From assembly GCA_934270345.1 (NCBI GenBank), contig CAKQPT010000007.1:1-64000 (forward strand): a DNA stretch of 64,000 nt, given 5' to 3'. The notes beneath the pieces were generated by a model. That model worked only from the letters and a program-made list of their open reading frames with translations, did not search any database and was not told the origin of the DNA. Positions 42,096 through 51,369 of the stretch are shown piece by piece; position 1 is the stretch's first letter; every line of letters begins with the position of its first letter. Both the position numbers and the translations under genes were made by a program. The DNA comes from an uncultured Oribacterium sp. (GTDB lineage: Bacteria; Bacillota; Clostridia; Lachnospirales; Lachnospiraceae).

Positions 42096-43618
42096 GAAAG
42101 GCGAAGCCACAGTTCATGCAGTCGCTCCAGACACGACTGATCGTACCGCTGGTGCTGGTGCTGGCGCTCATTTTCATGGTCAATGTCGGCATGTTCCTGC
42201 GGGTGAATCACTCCATCGATCATCTGAATACGGTATACAGCACGAGTGTGGAGATCACGCGCTACGGCAACACGCTGAACGGCCTGCAGAAGAGCTTCAC
42301 GGAGTATGTGAACACACGCAGTGAGGAAGCACTCGGGGAGTACCAGGACTGGCACCGGCAGCTCGCGACGATGGTGCCATCCGATGTGACGCTGAGCGAT
42401 CGTCCGACGCGTATTCTCGAGAAGAACATCCGCAGTATGACGCTCAGCTACCTCGCGCTGATGGACGCGTCGGTGTCAAAAAAGAATGCGGACAATACCG
42501 GTTACCAGAGGGATTATCTCGAAGCCACGAAGGTATATCAGTATCTCGTCACGAATATCCGCGCGCTCGATGTGCTGCGCTTCCAGAACAACTCGGAGAA
42601 CTACGAGACCGTGTATGCGTCCCTTCGGACGCTCGAGCAGTTCATCCTGCTCGCACTGGTCGCGATGTCCTGTGTGCTGGTACTGCTCGTGGCGCTCTTT
42701 CTCCGGACCATTACCCGACCGCTTCGGCTTCTGGCGGACCAGGCGCGGGAGGCAGAGGCCGGAAATCTCGATGTGAGGATCACGGCACCACCGTACCATG
42801 ATGAGGTCGGTGTGCTCGCGGCGGCCTTTGAGCAGATGCTGCGGTCGATCCGCCAGAACATCCTCGAGATCCGGGCGCATGCAGAGCGGGAGCTCGAGAT
42901 GAAGGAGCGGGAGCTCGTCACAGCGAATCTTCTGAAGGACGCCGAGCTCAAGTACTATCAGGCACAGATCAGTCCGCACTTTCTCTTCAACACCCTGAAC
43001 GCCGGACAGCAGCTGGCGATGATGGAGGGCGCGGAGCGGACCTACAGCTTCATGGAGAACACCGCGGATTTCTTCCGCGGGCAGCTCCGAAATAACGGCA
43101 GTGACTCCACGATCCGCGATGAGATCGAGCTCATGGACAACTACATGTACATCATGAATGTGCGCTTCGGAAACGAGTACCGGGTGGTGAAGAAGCTGAA
43201 TGAAAAGCTGCTCGGTACGCGTTTTCCGGGCATGGTGCTGCAGCCGATCGTGGAGAATACGATCCACTACGCGTTCCCGGAGTGGCCGGAGGAAAAGGAA
43301 AAGAAGATCATCATCCACGTGTACACCGAAGACGGAAAAGTGATCGTCGAGCTGCAGGATAACGGCATTGGCATCACGGAAGAGAAGATACACGATATCA
43401 TGACCGGCCCGGTGACCCCGACACAGGTCGGCCAGAGCGCCCGTCCACAGGGCAATGGTGTCGGCCTCCGCAATGTGCGGGAGCGCCTGCGGCTCTTCTA
43501 TAACCAGGAGGGCGTGTTCAGCATTGATTCCGAGGGCGAGGACGGCGGCACCCGCGTCCGCATCGTCGTACCAAAAATGGAGGAAGAAAATGTACAAAAT
43601 TCTGATCGCGGACGATGA
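42092..43618 (+). CDS. YesM/LytS-type sensor histidine kinase
   Basis: This 508-residue kinase has a first transmembrane segment at about 14-36, an outside helical sensor domain and a second transmembrane segment at about 185-206. A HAMP domain and a His_kinase domain with QISPHFLFNTLN (phosphoacceptor His), QPIVENTIHYAF and DNGIGI follow. The ATGA overlap with the binding-protein gene indicates translational coupling. It overlaps the response-regulator gene by 29 bp. The three proteins probably form a binding-protein-assisted sensor for a sugar or similar ligand. Confidence 0.93.
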   Translation: MRKAKPQFMQSLQTRLIVPLVLVLALIFMVNVGMFLRVNHSIDHLNTVYSTSVEITRYGNTLNGLQKSFTEYVNTRSEEALGEYQDWHRQLATMVPSDVTLSDRPTRILEKNIRSMTLSYLALMDASVSKKNADNTGYQRDYLEATKVYQYLVTNIRALDVLRFQNNSENYETVYASLRTLEQFILLALVAMSCVLVLLVALFLRTITRPLRLLADQAREAEAGNLDVRITAPPYHDEVGVLAAAFEQMLRSIRQNILEIRAHAERELEMKERELVTANLLKDAELKYYQAQISPHFLFNTLNAGQQLAMMEGAERTYSFMENTADFFRGQLRNNGSDSTIRDEIELMDNYMYIMNVRFGNEYRVVKKLNEKLLGTRFPGMVLQPIVENTIHYAFPEWPEEKEKKIIIHVYTEDGKVIVELQDNGIGITEEKIHDIMTGPVTPTQVGQSARPQGNGVGLRNVRERLRLFYNQEGVFSIDSEGEDGGTRVRIVVPKMEEENVQNSDRGR

Positions 43619-45161
43619 GGGTATCGTTCGTGAATCCCTGAAATTCATCATCGATAAGGACTTCAGCGACTGTGAGATCTACCTCGCGAAGAGTGGCCGT
43701 CAGGCCATCGAGCTCGCGGAGGAGAACCGACCGGACATCGCGCTCCTCGATATCCAGATGCCGGGCATCAACGGGCTTTCAGCGCTCCGGGAGATCAAAA
43801 GCATGAATCCGAAGATCCGTGCGCTGATCCTGACCGCCTATGACAACTTCGATTATGCGAAGGAGGCGATCGAGCTCGGCGCGACGGATTACATCATGAA
43901 GCCGATCGACCGGAAGAAGATCGTGGAGGAGCTGACGAAGCTCATGCACAGCATCGATGAGGAGCGCCGCAAGCGCCAGGATGATCTCAATATTCGGGAG
44001 CGCATGGAGGCGGTCGTGCCGATCATCGAGAACGGCTTCGTGCTGAGCCTCATCATCCAGAACGAGTACGGATACTCCGGTGCGCAGTACCGCTCCCTGC
44101 TGAACCTCAGCGAAGACTACGGCTTCATCACCGTTTTTGAGTGGGGTGAGGGCTTCGAGAAGGATGCCCCGGGAAACCCCGTCGGCGCGAGCGTCCGCGC
44201 GCAGAAATTCGCCGCGCAGATGGGCGGCCAGATCCGCATCTTTTTCAAGGCCTACCTCTCCGACATCATGGGTAACAAGCTCATCGCAGCGATCCCGTGG
44301 ACGAATCCGGAGATGAGCTACCAGGAGCGTCTCCGCATGATCGAGCGCATGCGCTCCCTCGTGACCTCGCTGAAGGAGATGGTCGGCATCGATTTCAAGG
44401 CCGGTATCGGTTCGGTCGAGTCCTGGGCGGATATGTTTGACAGCTACCAGGAGGCGCTGAACGCCCTCCGCCACGGCGTCCGCAAGGTGACGCACATCGA
44501 CGATCTGCTGGTGCGGAACGACGCGTCGAAGCAGCAGGCGAATCTTCGTCGGACAATGCTGGAGGCCATACGGCGAGGAAGTGAAGCTGACACCCTGCGT
44601 GAGGCGGAGATGCTCCTCGCCTGGTATATGGATACCCGGAACAGTACGCTGACCGATGCGCAGATGGCCCTGCTCGAGATCCTCCTCGAGGGTCGTCGTA
44701 TCGTTTCCGAGCAGGGAAAGGAGCCGGGAACCAATGCCGGAAAGGAGCTGATGCAGGCGACGAAGCCGGAGGACATCCGCCCGATCTTCACGAACGCGGT
44801 GCTCCAGCTCGTACGCGAGCTCGCCGCAAACACACCGAAGCAGGACAGTGTCATCACGAAGGCGCAGGAGTACATCCGCCAGAACTTCACGAAGGATATC
44901 TCCCTCGAGATGGCCGCGCAGCAGGTGAACATCAGCCCGTACTACTTCTCGAAGCTCTTTAAGGAAGAAACCGGGACGAACTTCAGCGACTACCTCACCG
45001 ATCTTCGCATCCAGAAGGCGACGAGCCTCCTGAAGCAGGACCCGGAACGGAATATCAAGGAGATCTCGATCGAGTCCGGCTACAGCAACCCGAACTACTT
45101 CTCCCGTATTTTCAAAAAGGTTACTGGAATGACTCCAACAGAACTCAGAGACTCATTGTAA
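43590..45161 (+). CDS. YesN-type response regulator with AraC DNA-binding domain
   Basis: This 523-residue regulator begins YKILIADDEGIVRESL with a receiver domain and phospho-acceptor Asp in ALLDIQMPG (about residue 55). A middle helper region follows, then a C-terminal AraC HTH (EMAAQQVNISPYYFSKLFKEE; IKEISIESGYSNPNYFSRIFKK). ATG 43590 lies within the kinase 3' end behind GGAGGAAG. Downstream are a hairpin remnant, a strong terminator and the liv operon, whose control by this regulator is possible but not shown. Confidence 0.93.
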   Translation: MYKILIADDEGIVRESLKFIIDKDFSDCEIYLAKSGRQAIELAEENRPDIALLDIQMPGINGLSALREIKSMNPKIRALILTAYDNFDYAKEAIELGATDYIMKPIDRKKIVEELTKLMHSIDEERRKRQDDLNIRERMEAVVPIIENGFVLSLIIQNEYGYSGAQYRSLLNLSEDYGFITVFEWGEGFEKDAPGNPVGASVRAQKFAAQMGGQIRIFFKAYLSDIMGNKLIAAIPWTNPEMSYQERLRMIERMRSLVTSLKEMVGIDFKAGIGSVESWADMFDSYQEALNALRHGVRKVTHIDDLLVRNDASKQQANLRRTMLEAIRRGSEADTLREAEMLLAWYMDTRNSTLTDAQMALLEILLEGRRIVSEQGKEPGTNAGKELMQATKPEDIRPIFTNAVLQLVRELAANTPKQDSVITKAQEYIRQNFTKDISLEMAAQQVNISPYYFSKLFKEETGTNFSDYLTDLRIQKATSLLKQDPERNIKEISIESGYSNPNYFSRIFKKVTGMTPTELRDSL

Positions 45162-45165
45162 TAAA

Positions 45166-45229
45166 CATACGGCAGGGGTCCCAGCTTAGATTTTACCGAA
45201 CTCGTAGTACTGTGCTTCTGGTGCCTGCC
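45166..45229 (-). other. Shrunken copy of the structured RNA element
   Basis: Read on the minus strand, this stretch matches the 5' part of the element at 52664: AGAAGCACAGTACT, then CGAG, CGGT, AATCTAAGC. It then jumps to a CCGTATG like the 3' conserved part of that element. A 6-bp stem (45171-45176 with 45224-45229) closes it. The whole P2-P4 apical domain is missing, so it looks like an internally deleted copy next to the response-regulator stop codon. Confidence 0.6.
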
Positions 45230-45247
45230 CTCCGTGACCTCTGCATA

Positions 45248-45288
45248 GGCTAGCACAATTTCATGACAAAATTGTGCTAGCCCTTTTT
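45248..45288 (+). terminator. Strong terminator before the liv operon
   Basis: A 14-bp stem (45248-45261 with about 45269-45282) has a short loop and is followed by CTTTTTC. Confidence 0.92.
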
Positions 45289-45388
45289 CATGCCCTGAAA
45301 GATGCAAAAATGCTATCCACCGTTCACAAGTAAGTGCTAGCAGCCCTGCGTTAAACTTATGACAGATTCAAGAAAGGGGGATCTTTTC

Positions 45389-46252
45389 ATGGGTAGTTTT
45401 TTGCAGGCAATTGCAAATGGACTTATGATCGGCGGTTTCTATGCCATGATGGGTATGGGACAGAATGTCATCTTCGGTGTTATGAAGATCATCAACTTCT
45501 GTCACGGTGAGATGCTGATGGTGGGTATGTACCTGACCTTCGTGCTCTGCAGCCTCTTCGGCTTAGATCCGTATATGGCGGTTCCATTTGTTGCGATTCT
45601 CATGTTCTGCATCGGTGCAGTGATTCAGTCCTCACTGATTACACCATCACTCGGAACCAAATCTTTTACCAACCTTCTGTTCCTGACCGTCGGTCTCGGA
45701 ACCTTACTGTCGAACCTGGCACTGGTCATCTTCGGATCATCCTTCCGTACGATCACCACCTCGTATTCCAGTAACACCGTACAGCTCGGACCGGTCACGA
45801 TGGCCCTTCCGAAGCTCATCAGCTTTGTGATCACCATCATCATCACCATCCTGCTGTTCGCGTTCCTGAAGTATACGACGCTCGGTAAGCAGATCCGTGC
45901 GGTTTCCCAGAACCCGATCGGTGCGGAAGTGGTCGGGATCAATGTCAAGCGCATCTATATCCTCGCGTACGGCCTCGGTGCTGCACTCGCCGGAACAGCC
46001 GGTGCACTGCTCACACTGTTTTACGTACTGTCGCCGACGGCAGGCTCGGTTTTCTCTTTCCGTGCGCTGATCGTCGTCGTGGTCGGTGGACTCGGATCGA
46101 TTCCGGGCGCGCTGCTCGCCGGTATCCTGCTCGGACTGCTCGAGACCATGGTTTCACTGCTCGTGAGCCCGATGTATAAGGACCTGATCGTCTTCGTTAC
46201 CTTCATCGTCATCCTCGTTGTCCGTCAGAATGTCATCGCAAGGAGGAAGTAA
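45389..46252 (+). CDS. livH: Branched-chain amino acid ABC transporter permease LivH
   Basis: This 287-residue membrane permease of the LivH family starts GSFLQAIANGLMIGGFYAMMGMG and contains the conserved SFRALIVVVVGGLGSIPGAL block near the C-terminus. It pairs with LivM to form the channel of a high-affinity Leu/Ile/Val or related importer. ATG 45389 follows AAAGGGGG. It is the first gene of livH-livM-livG-livF-livJ and abuts livM by 1 bp. Confidence 0.94.
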   Translation: MGSFLQAIANGLMIGGFYAMMGMGQNVIFGVMKIINFCHGEMLMVGMYLTFVLCSLFGLDPYMAVPFVAILMFCIGAVIQSSLITPSLGTKSFTNLLFLTVGLGTLLSNLALVIFGSSFRTITTSYSSNTVQLGPVTMALPKLISFVITIIITILLFAFLKYTTLGKQIRAVSQNPIGAEVVGINVKRIYILAYGLGAALAGTAGALLTLFYVLSPTAGSVFSFRALIVVVVGGLGSIPGALLAGILLGLLETMVSLLVSPMYKDLIVFVTFIVILVVRQNVIARRK

Positions 46253-46253
46253 A

Positions 46254-47354
46254 ATGGCAAACGAAAAAATCAAGAACATCCGGCCGGAAGACATCCAGGC
46301 CAGCAATCGTTACCACCGGAATGTGGGTATCGTCATCGCACTTTTCCTCGCGGTACTGCTGATCATCCCGGCATTCTTCAAGGATATGCCGTATATCATG
46401 AATGTCTTCATCCTGGTATTCTATATGACGACGCTTTCGATGGCATGGAACCTGCTCGGCGGTATGACCGGACAGAACTCCCTCGGCCACGCAGCCTACA
46501 TGGGCCTCGGTGCCTATGCCTGCTGCCTCCTGATGACGAAGACCTCGGTCAATCCGTGGCTCTGCGGCATCTTCGGCATGATCGTCGTCGGCCTCGTATC
46601 CGGCTTCATCTTTTATCCGTGCTTCATCCTTCAGGGACCGTACTTCACACTCGTCAGTATCGCCTTCGGTGAAGCGATCCGTCAGTTCATCCTGAACTGG
46701 GATTTCGCGGGCAAGGCCATCGGTATCTCCCTTTCGTTCGGAGATGATTCCTGGGCCGAGTTCCGTTTCATGAGTAAGGTCCCATACTACTATGTGGGCC
46801 TGATCATGCTGATCCTGACGTACCTTTTCATGAAGAAGATCGACCGCTCGAAGCTCGGCTTCGCACTGAAGACCATTCGAGAGGATGAGGATACCGCTGC
46901 TGCGATTGGTATCAATCCAATCAAGTACAAGGTCATCGCCGTCGTGATCTCCGCGATGGTAGCCGGTATGGTCGGTTTCTTCTATGCAAGCTATAACCGC
47001 TACATCGATCCGGATCTGATGCTGCAGACCTATTCCGTTGAGTCCGTACTTCCGGCCGTTGTCGGTGGTGCTTCCTTCGTGGAGGGCCCGCTCGTCGGTG
47101 GTGGTATCATGATCACCCTGTCCGAGTTCCTTCGTAACCAGTTCGGTGCGATCCTTCCGGGCATCAACCTCATCATGTATGCGATCGTGCTGATCCTGGT
47201 CATCCGTTTCCGTCCGTCCGGACTGCTCGGCTGGTACATGGACAGTAAGTTTAAGAAGTGGGTGGATACCGTGATTCTCAAGAAGCCTTCACGTGAGGTA
47301 CTCGAGGCTGCACAGCTCGCCCGCGATTATAAGAAGTTAGCAAAGGAGGCATAA
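46254..47354 (+). CDS. livM: Branched-chain amino acid ABC transporter permease LivM
   Basis: This 366-residue permease has an N-terminal cytoplasmic extension of about 35 residues, then the LivM core (MAWNLLGGMTGQNSLGHAAYMGLGAY; FALKTIREDEDTAAAIGIN; VGGASFVEGPLVGG). AGGAGGAAG overlaps the livH end and precedes ATG 46254. Partner of LivH; about ten transmembrane segments. Confidence 0.94.
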   Translation: MANEKIKNIRPEDIQASNRYHRNVGIVIALFLAVLLIIPAFFKDMPYIMNVFILVFYMTTLSMAWNLLGGMTGQNSLGHAAYMGLGAYACCLLMTKTSVNPWLCGIFGMIVVGLVSGFIFYPCFILQGPYFTLVSIAFGEAIRQFILNWDFAGKAIGISLSFGDDSWAEFRFMSKVPYYYVGLIMLILTYLFMKKIDRSKLGFALKTIREDEDTAAAIGINPIKYKVIAVVISAMVAGMVGFFYASYNRYIDPDLMLQTYSVESVLPAVVGGASFVEGPLVGGGIMITLSEFLRNQFGAILPGINLIMYAIVLILVIRFRPSGLLGWYMDSKFKKWVDTVILKKPSREVLEAAQLARDYKKLAKEA

Positions 47355-47356
47355 TT

Positions 47357-48106
47357 ATGGCAGAACAGTCCATCATTGAAGTTCAGCATATCACGAAGCG
47401 CTTCAAAGGTCTGACCGCCGTGAAGGATGTTTCCTTCGAGGTCGCCAAGGGAAAGATCACCGGCATGATCGGCCCGAACGGTGCCGGAAAGTCCACCACC
47501 TTCAATATGATCTGTGGTTACTATCCGCCGACCGAGGGCAAGATCCTGTACAAGGGCATCGATATCACGAACAAGCCGGCGTATGAGTACACGAAGATGG
47601 GCATCGCCCGTACCTTCCAGATCATGAAGCCGCTGAAGAACCTGACGGTGCTGGATAATGTCATCGCGTCGTCCTACTATGGCACGAAGCCGGCGAAGAA
47701 CGCCATCGAGGCACGTGAAAAGGCTCTCGATATCCTGAACTTCACCGGTCTCTATGAGAAGCGTCATGACCTCTCGAAGGACATGGGTACCCCGGATCAG
47801 AAGCGTCTTGAGATGGCGAGAGCCCTCGCGACGAATCCGGAGATGCTCTTCCTCGATGAGAACATGGCCGGTCTCAACCCGACCGAGACCGATGAGGCGA
47901 TTCAGCTCATCCGTCGGATCAATGAGAGTGGTGTGACGATCTTCCTGATCGAGCACATCATGAAGGCGGTCGTCAGTCTCTGTGAGGATGTCATCGTACT
48001 GCATCACGGAGAGAAGATCGCCGTTGGCACACCGGAAGAGGTCATGAACGATCCATACGTTATGGAGGTTTATCTCGGACAGAAGAAGGAGGACGCACAT
48101 GCTTAA
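47357..48106 (+). CDS. livG: Branched-chain amino acid ABC transporter ATPase LivG
   Basis: This 249-residue ATPase has Walker A GPNGAGKS (about 36-43) and Walker B MLFLDENMAGLNPTE. In place of a standard LSGGQ signature there is MGTPDQKRLEMA, a deviant sequence, so this subunit may have a weakened composite site. It overlaps livF by 8 bp and follows livM by 2 bp behind AAAGGAGG. Confidence 0.92.
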   Translation: MAEQSIIEVQHITKRFKGLTAVKDVSFEVAKGKITGMIGPNGAGKSTTFNMICGYYPPTEGKILYKGIDITNKPAYEYTKMGIARTFQIMKPLKNLTVLDNVIASSYYGTKPAKNAIEAREKALDILNFTGLYEKRHDLSKDMGTPDQKRLEMARALATNPEMLFLDENMAGLNPTETDEAIQLIRRINESGVTIFLIEHIMKAVVSLCEDVIVLHHGEKIAVGTPEEVMNDPYVMEVYLGQKKEDAHA

Positions 48107-48803
48107 GGTTGAAGGTTTAACAGCAGGCTATGGCTCCCTGAAGATCATCTGGGACGAGTCCTTCGAAATCAGAGATGGGGAGATCGTCGCGATCCTCGGA
48201 TCGAACGGTGCCGGTAAAACCACTACGGTTCGTGCCCTGACCGGGATGATCCGGCCGTCGGCCGGCTCCATCGTATTCAACGATCAGGAACTCATGGGAA
48301 AGAACTCCCGCGTCATCCTCGACAGCGGAATCGTACAGGTACCGGAGGGCCGTCAGCTCTTCACCGGCATGACCTGCCTCGAGAACCTGGAGCTCGGCGC
48401 CTTTAACAAGACCCTGAAGGAGCACTTCAAGGATAATCTCGAGAAGTGCTACCACTGGTTCCCGAAGCTGAAGGAGAGAGCCGGACAGATCTCCGGTACC
48501 CTTTCCGGTGGTGAGCAGCAGATGGTGGCCGTCGCCCGCGCACTCGTGGGTGAGCCGAAGCTTCTCATCCTCGACGAGCCGTCCCTCGGACTCGCACCAA
48601 ATATCGTCGATGATATCCTGAAGGTCGCACAGGAGCTGGCGAAGACCGGCGTTTCCGTGATGCTGGTCGAGCAGGATATCACGAAGGCACTCGCGGTCGC
48701 CGACCGCGGCTATGTCATCGAGAACGGACGCATCACGCTGAGCGGAACCTCCGCAGAGCTGAGTGCGAACGAGCACGTAAAGAAGGCATATCTCGGTATC
48801 TAA
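48099..48803 (+). CDS. livF: Branched-chain amino acid ABC transporter ATPase LivF
   Basis: This 234-residue ATPase has Walker A GSNGAGKTT, signature GTLSGGEQQMVAVARAL and Walker B LLILDEPSLGLAP, all canonical. It forms the heterodimeric motor with LivG, whose signature is altered. The start overlaps livG. A 155-base gap follows before the binding-protein gene. Confidence 0.94.
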   Translation: MLKVEGLTAGYGSLKIIWDESFEIRDGEIVAILGSNGAGKTTTVRALTGMIRPSAGSIVFNDQELMGKNSRVILDSGIVQVPEGRQLFTGMTCLENLELGAFNKTLKEHFKDNLEKCYHWFPKLKERAGQISGTLSGGEQQMVAVARALVGEPKLLILDEPSLGLAPNIVDDILKVAQELAKTGVSVMLVEQDITKALAVADRGYVIENGRITLSGTSAELSANEHVKKAYLGI

Positions 48804-48958
48804 ACTGTTTTTTGACATCCTGATGGCCGGACAGTGCCGTACATCTCCGCAGATTTTCCATACCATACCCGTAAACATCTTCTGGAATCTGCGCCGTGCA
48901 TGTAGGCATTGGCCCCGGGTACACAGGATGTGCAACATACACACCAAGGAGGAACATT

Positions 48959-50284
48959 ATGAAACTCAAGAAACTTGTTTCCGCGTTCATGGCTGTAGCG
49001 ATTACAGGCTCGATGCTTGTCGGCTGCGGATCCACGACCACCACAACCACCCAGACCGAGGCTCCGAAGGCGACCGAGGCAGCCAAGGAGACATCCGACA
49101 ACGGCGCCGGCGAGCTGACCGGTGAGCCGATCAAGATCGGTGCGATGTATGCGCTGTCCGGCGATAAGGCAGCCATCGGTACCAACATCATGCGTGGTGT
49201 CGATTTCGCAGCTGCGGAGATCAATGCAGCCGGCGGTGTCAACGGACGTCCGATCGAGATCGTACGTGGCGATACGCAGGGTGACCCGAAGGTCGCACGT
49301 TCCGTCGCAGAGCGTCTCATCACCCAGGATAAGGTCAATGCCATCATGGGCTGCCACCAGTCCACCCTGTCGGAGATCGTCGCAAAGGTCTGTGAGCAGT
49401 ATAAGATTCCGATGATCACTGCAATCTCTACCGTCGACAGCATTTCCACGGATAACCTGCAGTATTTCTTCCGTCTCTGCCCGCTCAACTCGGTATACGT
49501 CGAGGATATGCTCAAGTACCTCAAGGATTCCTCTGAGCAGACCGGCAAGGAAGTCAAGACCGTTTCCATCTTCGCTGATAACTCCAACATCGGTCAGGAG
49601 ATCATCCGTTGCGTAGGCCTCTATGCAGATAAGTATGATATCCAGGTTGTGAAGGAGGTTCAGTACTCCAGCGGTGCCGCTGACCTCACATCGGAGGTGC
49701 TCGCACTGAAGGAGGCCAATGCTGACGCCGTGATCTGCGAGTCCTACATCGCAGACGCGATCCTCTTCACCAAGACCCTGAAGGAGCAGAACTACCAGCC
49801 GCCAATCGTCATCGGTAAGGCAAACGGATTCGCAGATCCTTCCTACGTTCCGGCGACCGGCGCACTTGCAAATGGTATCACCACAGTCGTTGAGTTCAAC
49901 CCTGACCTTAAGAAGGGTATCGAGACCAACAAGCGCTTCAAGGCAGAGTACGATGTCGATATGAATGGTCACTCCGCCGAGGCGTACACCGTTGTATGGC
50001 TGTTCAAGACCGCGTTCGAGATCGCCGGCACCACTGATGGTGAGGCTGTCAAGGATGTACTTGATACCATCGATATCAAGGATTCCTTCCCGAACGGACC
50101 GGACATCATCCTTCCGTACGACGAGATCAAGTTCGAGGACTATGAGTTCGATGGTGCACAGCACACGAACGACAACACCAAGGCATCTGTAGCAGTGGCT
50201 CAGATCCAGGATGGTGAGTTCAAGACTGTATGGCCGTTCGACTTCACCGACAGCAAGATCCAGTATCCGGCTCCGCTGTCATAA
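48959..50284 (+). CDS. livJ: Branched-chain amino acid-type ABC substrate-binding lipoprotein
   Basis: The 441-residue lipoprotein has a signal peptide with lipobox Cys near residue 21 (GSMLVGCGS). A Thr-rich linker and a Peripla_BP_6 domain follow, starting IKIGAMYALSGDKAAIGTNIMRG. It binds a branched-chain amino acid or related ligand outside the cell and delivers it to LivHMGF. AAGGAGGA precedes ATG 48959. The gene ends the operon and is followed by a terminator. In many genomes it is the first liv gene; here it is last. Confidence 0.92.
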   Translation: MKLKKLVSAFMAVAITGSMLVGCGSTTTTTTQTEAPKATEAAKETSDNGAGELTGEPIKIGAMYALSGDKAAIGTNIMRGVDFAAAEINAAGGVNGRPIEIVRGDTQGDPKVARSVAERLITQDKVNAIMGCHQSTLSEIVAKVCEQYKIPMITAISTVDSISTDNLQYFFRLCPLNSVYVEDMLKYLKDSSEQTGKEVKTVSIFADNSNIGQEIIRCVGLYADKYDIQVVKEVQYSSGAADLTSEVLALKEANADAVICESYIADAILFTKTLKEQNYQPPIVIGKANGFADPSYVPATGALANGITTVVEFNPDLKKGIETNKRFKAEYDVDMNGHSAEAYTVVWLFKTAFEIAGTTDGEAVKDVLDTIDIKDSFPNGPDIILPYDEIKFEDYEFDGAQHTNDNTKASVAVAQIQDGEFKTVWPFDFTDSKIQYPAPLS

Positions 50285-50324
50285 GAGCGTTACTACACTT
50301 ATATTCTCCTATATATGTAGACAG

Positions 50325-50352
50325 AAACCCCGAGGTTAAACCTCGGGGTTTT
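50325..50352 (+). terminator. Rho-independent terminator of the liv operon
   Basis: An almost uninterrupted palindrome around AACCCCGAGG/CCTCGGGGTT is followed by TTTTCT. Confidence 0.9.
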
Positions 50353-50413
50353 CTCGTGTGAAAAAACGTTGTAATATATAGGCTGAAAATAATTCGATGA
50401 GGAGAGTGTGCAA

Positions 50414-51232
50414 ATGAAAATCACGATGCTTGGTACGGGCAATGCGCTCGTGTCGGAGGTTTACAATACCTGCTATGTGCTGACAGATGAGGAGAAGCAG
50501 GGGACGGAGAAGTATTTTATGGTGGACGCTGGTGGCGGCGGACAGATCGTGCATCAGCTGAAGTATGCGGGACTGAACTGGATGGATATGCGGGAGATTT
50601 TCCTGACACACAAGCATATCGATCACTTCACGGGGATGATCTGGATGGTGCGTCTCATCACGCAGAACATGAAGTCCGGCAAGTACGAGGGAGAGGCCAA
50701 TATCTATGGCCACAAGGAAGTCATCGAGCTGCTCGATGATATCTCCCGGAAGCTGCTGCAGCCTGGTCAGGTGAAGTTTATCGGCGATCGCCTGCACCTG
50801 ATTCCGGTCGAGGATGGGGAGACCCGTGTGATCAATGGTCACAAGGTGACCTTCTTCGATATCGGCTCCACGAAGGCAAAGCAGTTCGGTTATCTCTATG
50901 AGATGAGCGATGGTCGGAAGATCTGCTGCTGCGGTGATGAGCCGTACAATGCGGAGTTCGAGGAGAAGTATGCGAAGGGGGCGGACTGGCTGCTTCATGA
51001 GGCATTCTGTCTCTATGAGGAGCGGGACAGCTTCCATCCGTATGAGAAGCACCACTCCACGGTGAAGGATGCGGCGGAGCTCGCGGAGAGCCTGCAGGTG
51101 CCGAATCTTCTTCTCTATCATACAGAGGATAAGAACATCGCGCGTCGGAAGGAGCTCTATACCGCAGAGGCGCAGGCGTCGTATTCCGGTCACGTCGTGG
51201 TGCCGGAGGATCTCGAGACGGTCGAACTGTAA
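50414..51232 (+). CDS. MBL-fold metallo-hydrolase, RNase Z-like
   Basis: This 272-residue metallo-beta-lactamase-fold protein starts with KITMLGTGNAL and carries the metal motif THKHIDHFTG (HxHxDH) at about residues 62-71. Further metal ligands are expected in CCCGDEPYN and LLHEAFCLYEER and near the C-terminal LLLYHTED. The arrangement resembles RNase Z/ElaC, but the tRNA-binding exosite arm is not obvious, so a general phosphodiesterase or arylsulfatase-like activity is possible. ATG 50414 is 9 bases from GAGGAG. It lies alone between terminators. Confidence 0.85.
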   Translation: MKITMLGTGNALVSEVYNTCYVLTDEEKQGTEKYFMVDAGGGGQIVHQLKYAGLNWMDMREIFLTHKHIDHFTGMIWMVRLITQNMKSGKYEGEANIYGHKEVIELLDDISRKLLQPGQVKFIGDRLHLIPVEDGETRVINGHKVTFFDIGSTKAKQFGYLYEMSDGRKICCCGDEPYNAEFEEKYAKGADWLLHEAFCLYEERDSFHPYEKHHSTVKDAAELAESLQVPNLLLYHTEDKNIARRKELYTAEAQASYSGHVVVPEDLETVEL

Positions 51233-51243
51233 GGTGAGTTGAA

Positions 51244-51317
51244 GAAACGAAGCTGTGCGTTTCGAGTTTATGGGGTCAGACCCCATTATCGGAGAAGGAC
51301 GGGCGCAGCTTCGTTTC
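51244..51317. repeat. Hairpin enclosing a GGGGTCAGACCCC palindrome
   Basis: A 12-bp stem (51244-51255 with 51306-51317), extended by GCG/CGC across a bulge, encloses the palindrome TGGGGTCAGACCCCA at 51271-51285. It lies between the MBL and CLC genes. It may be a repeat inserted into the loop of an existing terminator. Confidence 0.7.
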
Positions 51318-51369
51318 GGCGCGGTGATGATCTGGTACCGGATGCATTGGCGCAAAAAGGGGGAGAGTT

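Noticed and set aside
51233..51369. Fluoride riboswitch before the CLC-F-like gene
   Set aside because: I looked for the conserved crcB-motif blocks but found only loose GGTGATG resemblance; the leader is better explained by the hairpin and palindromic repeat.
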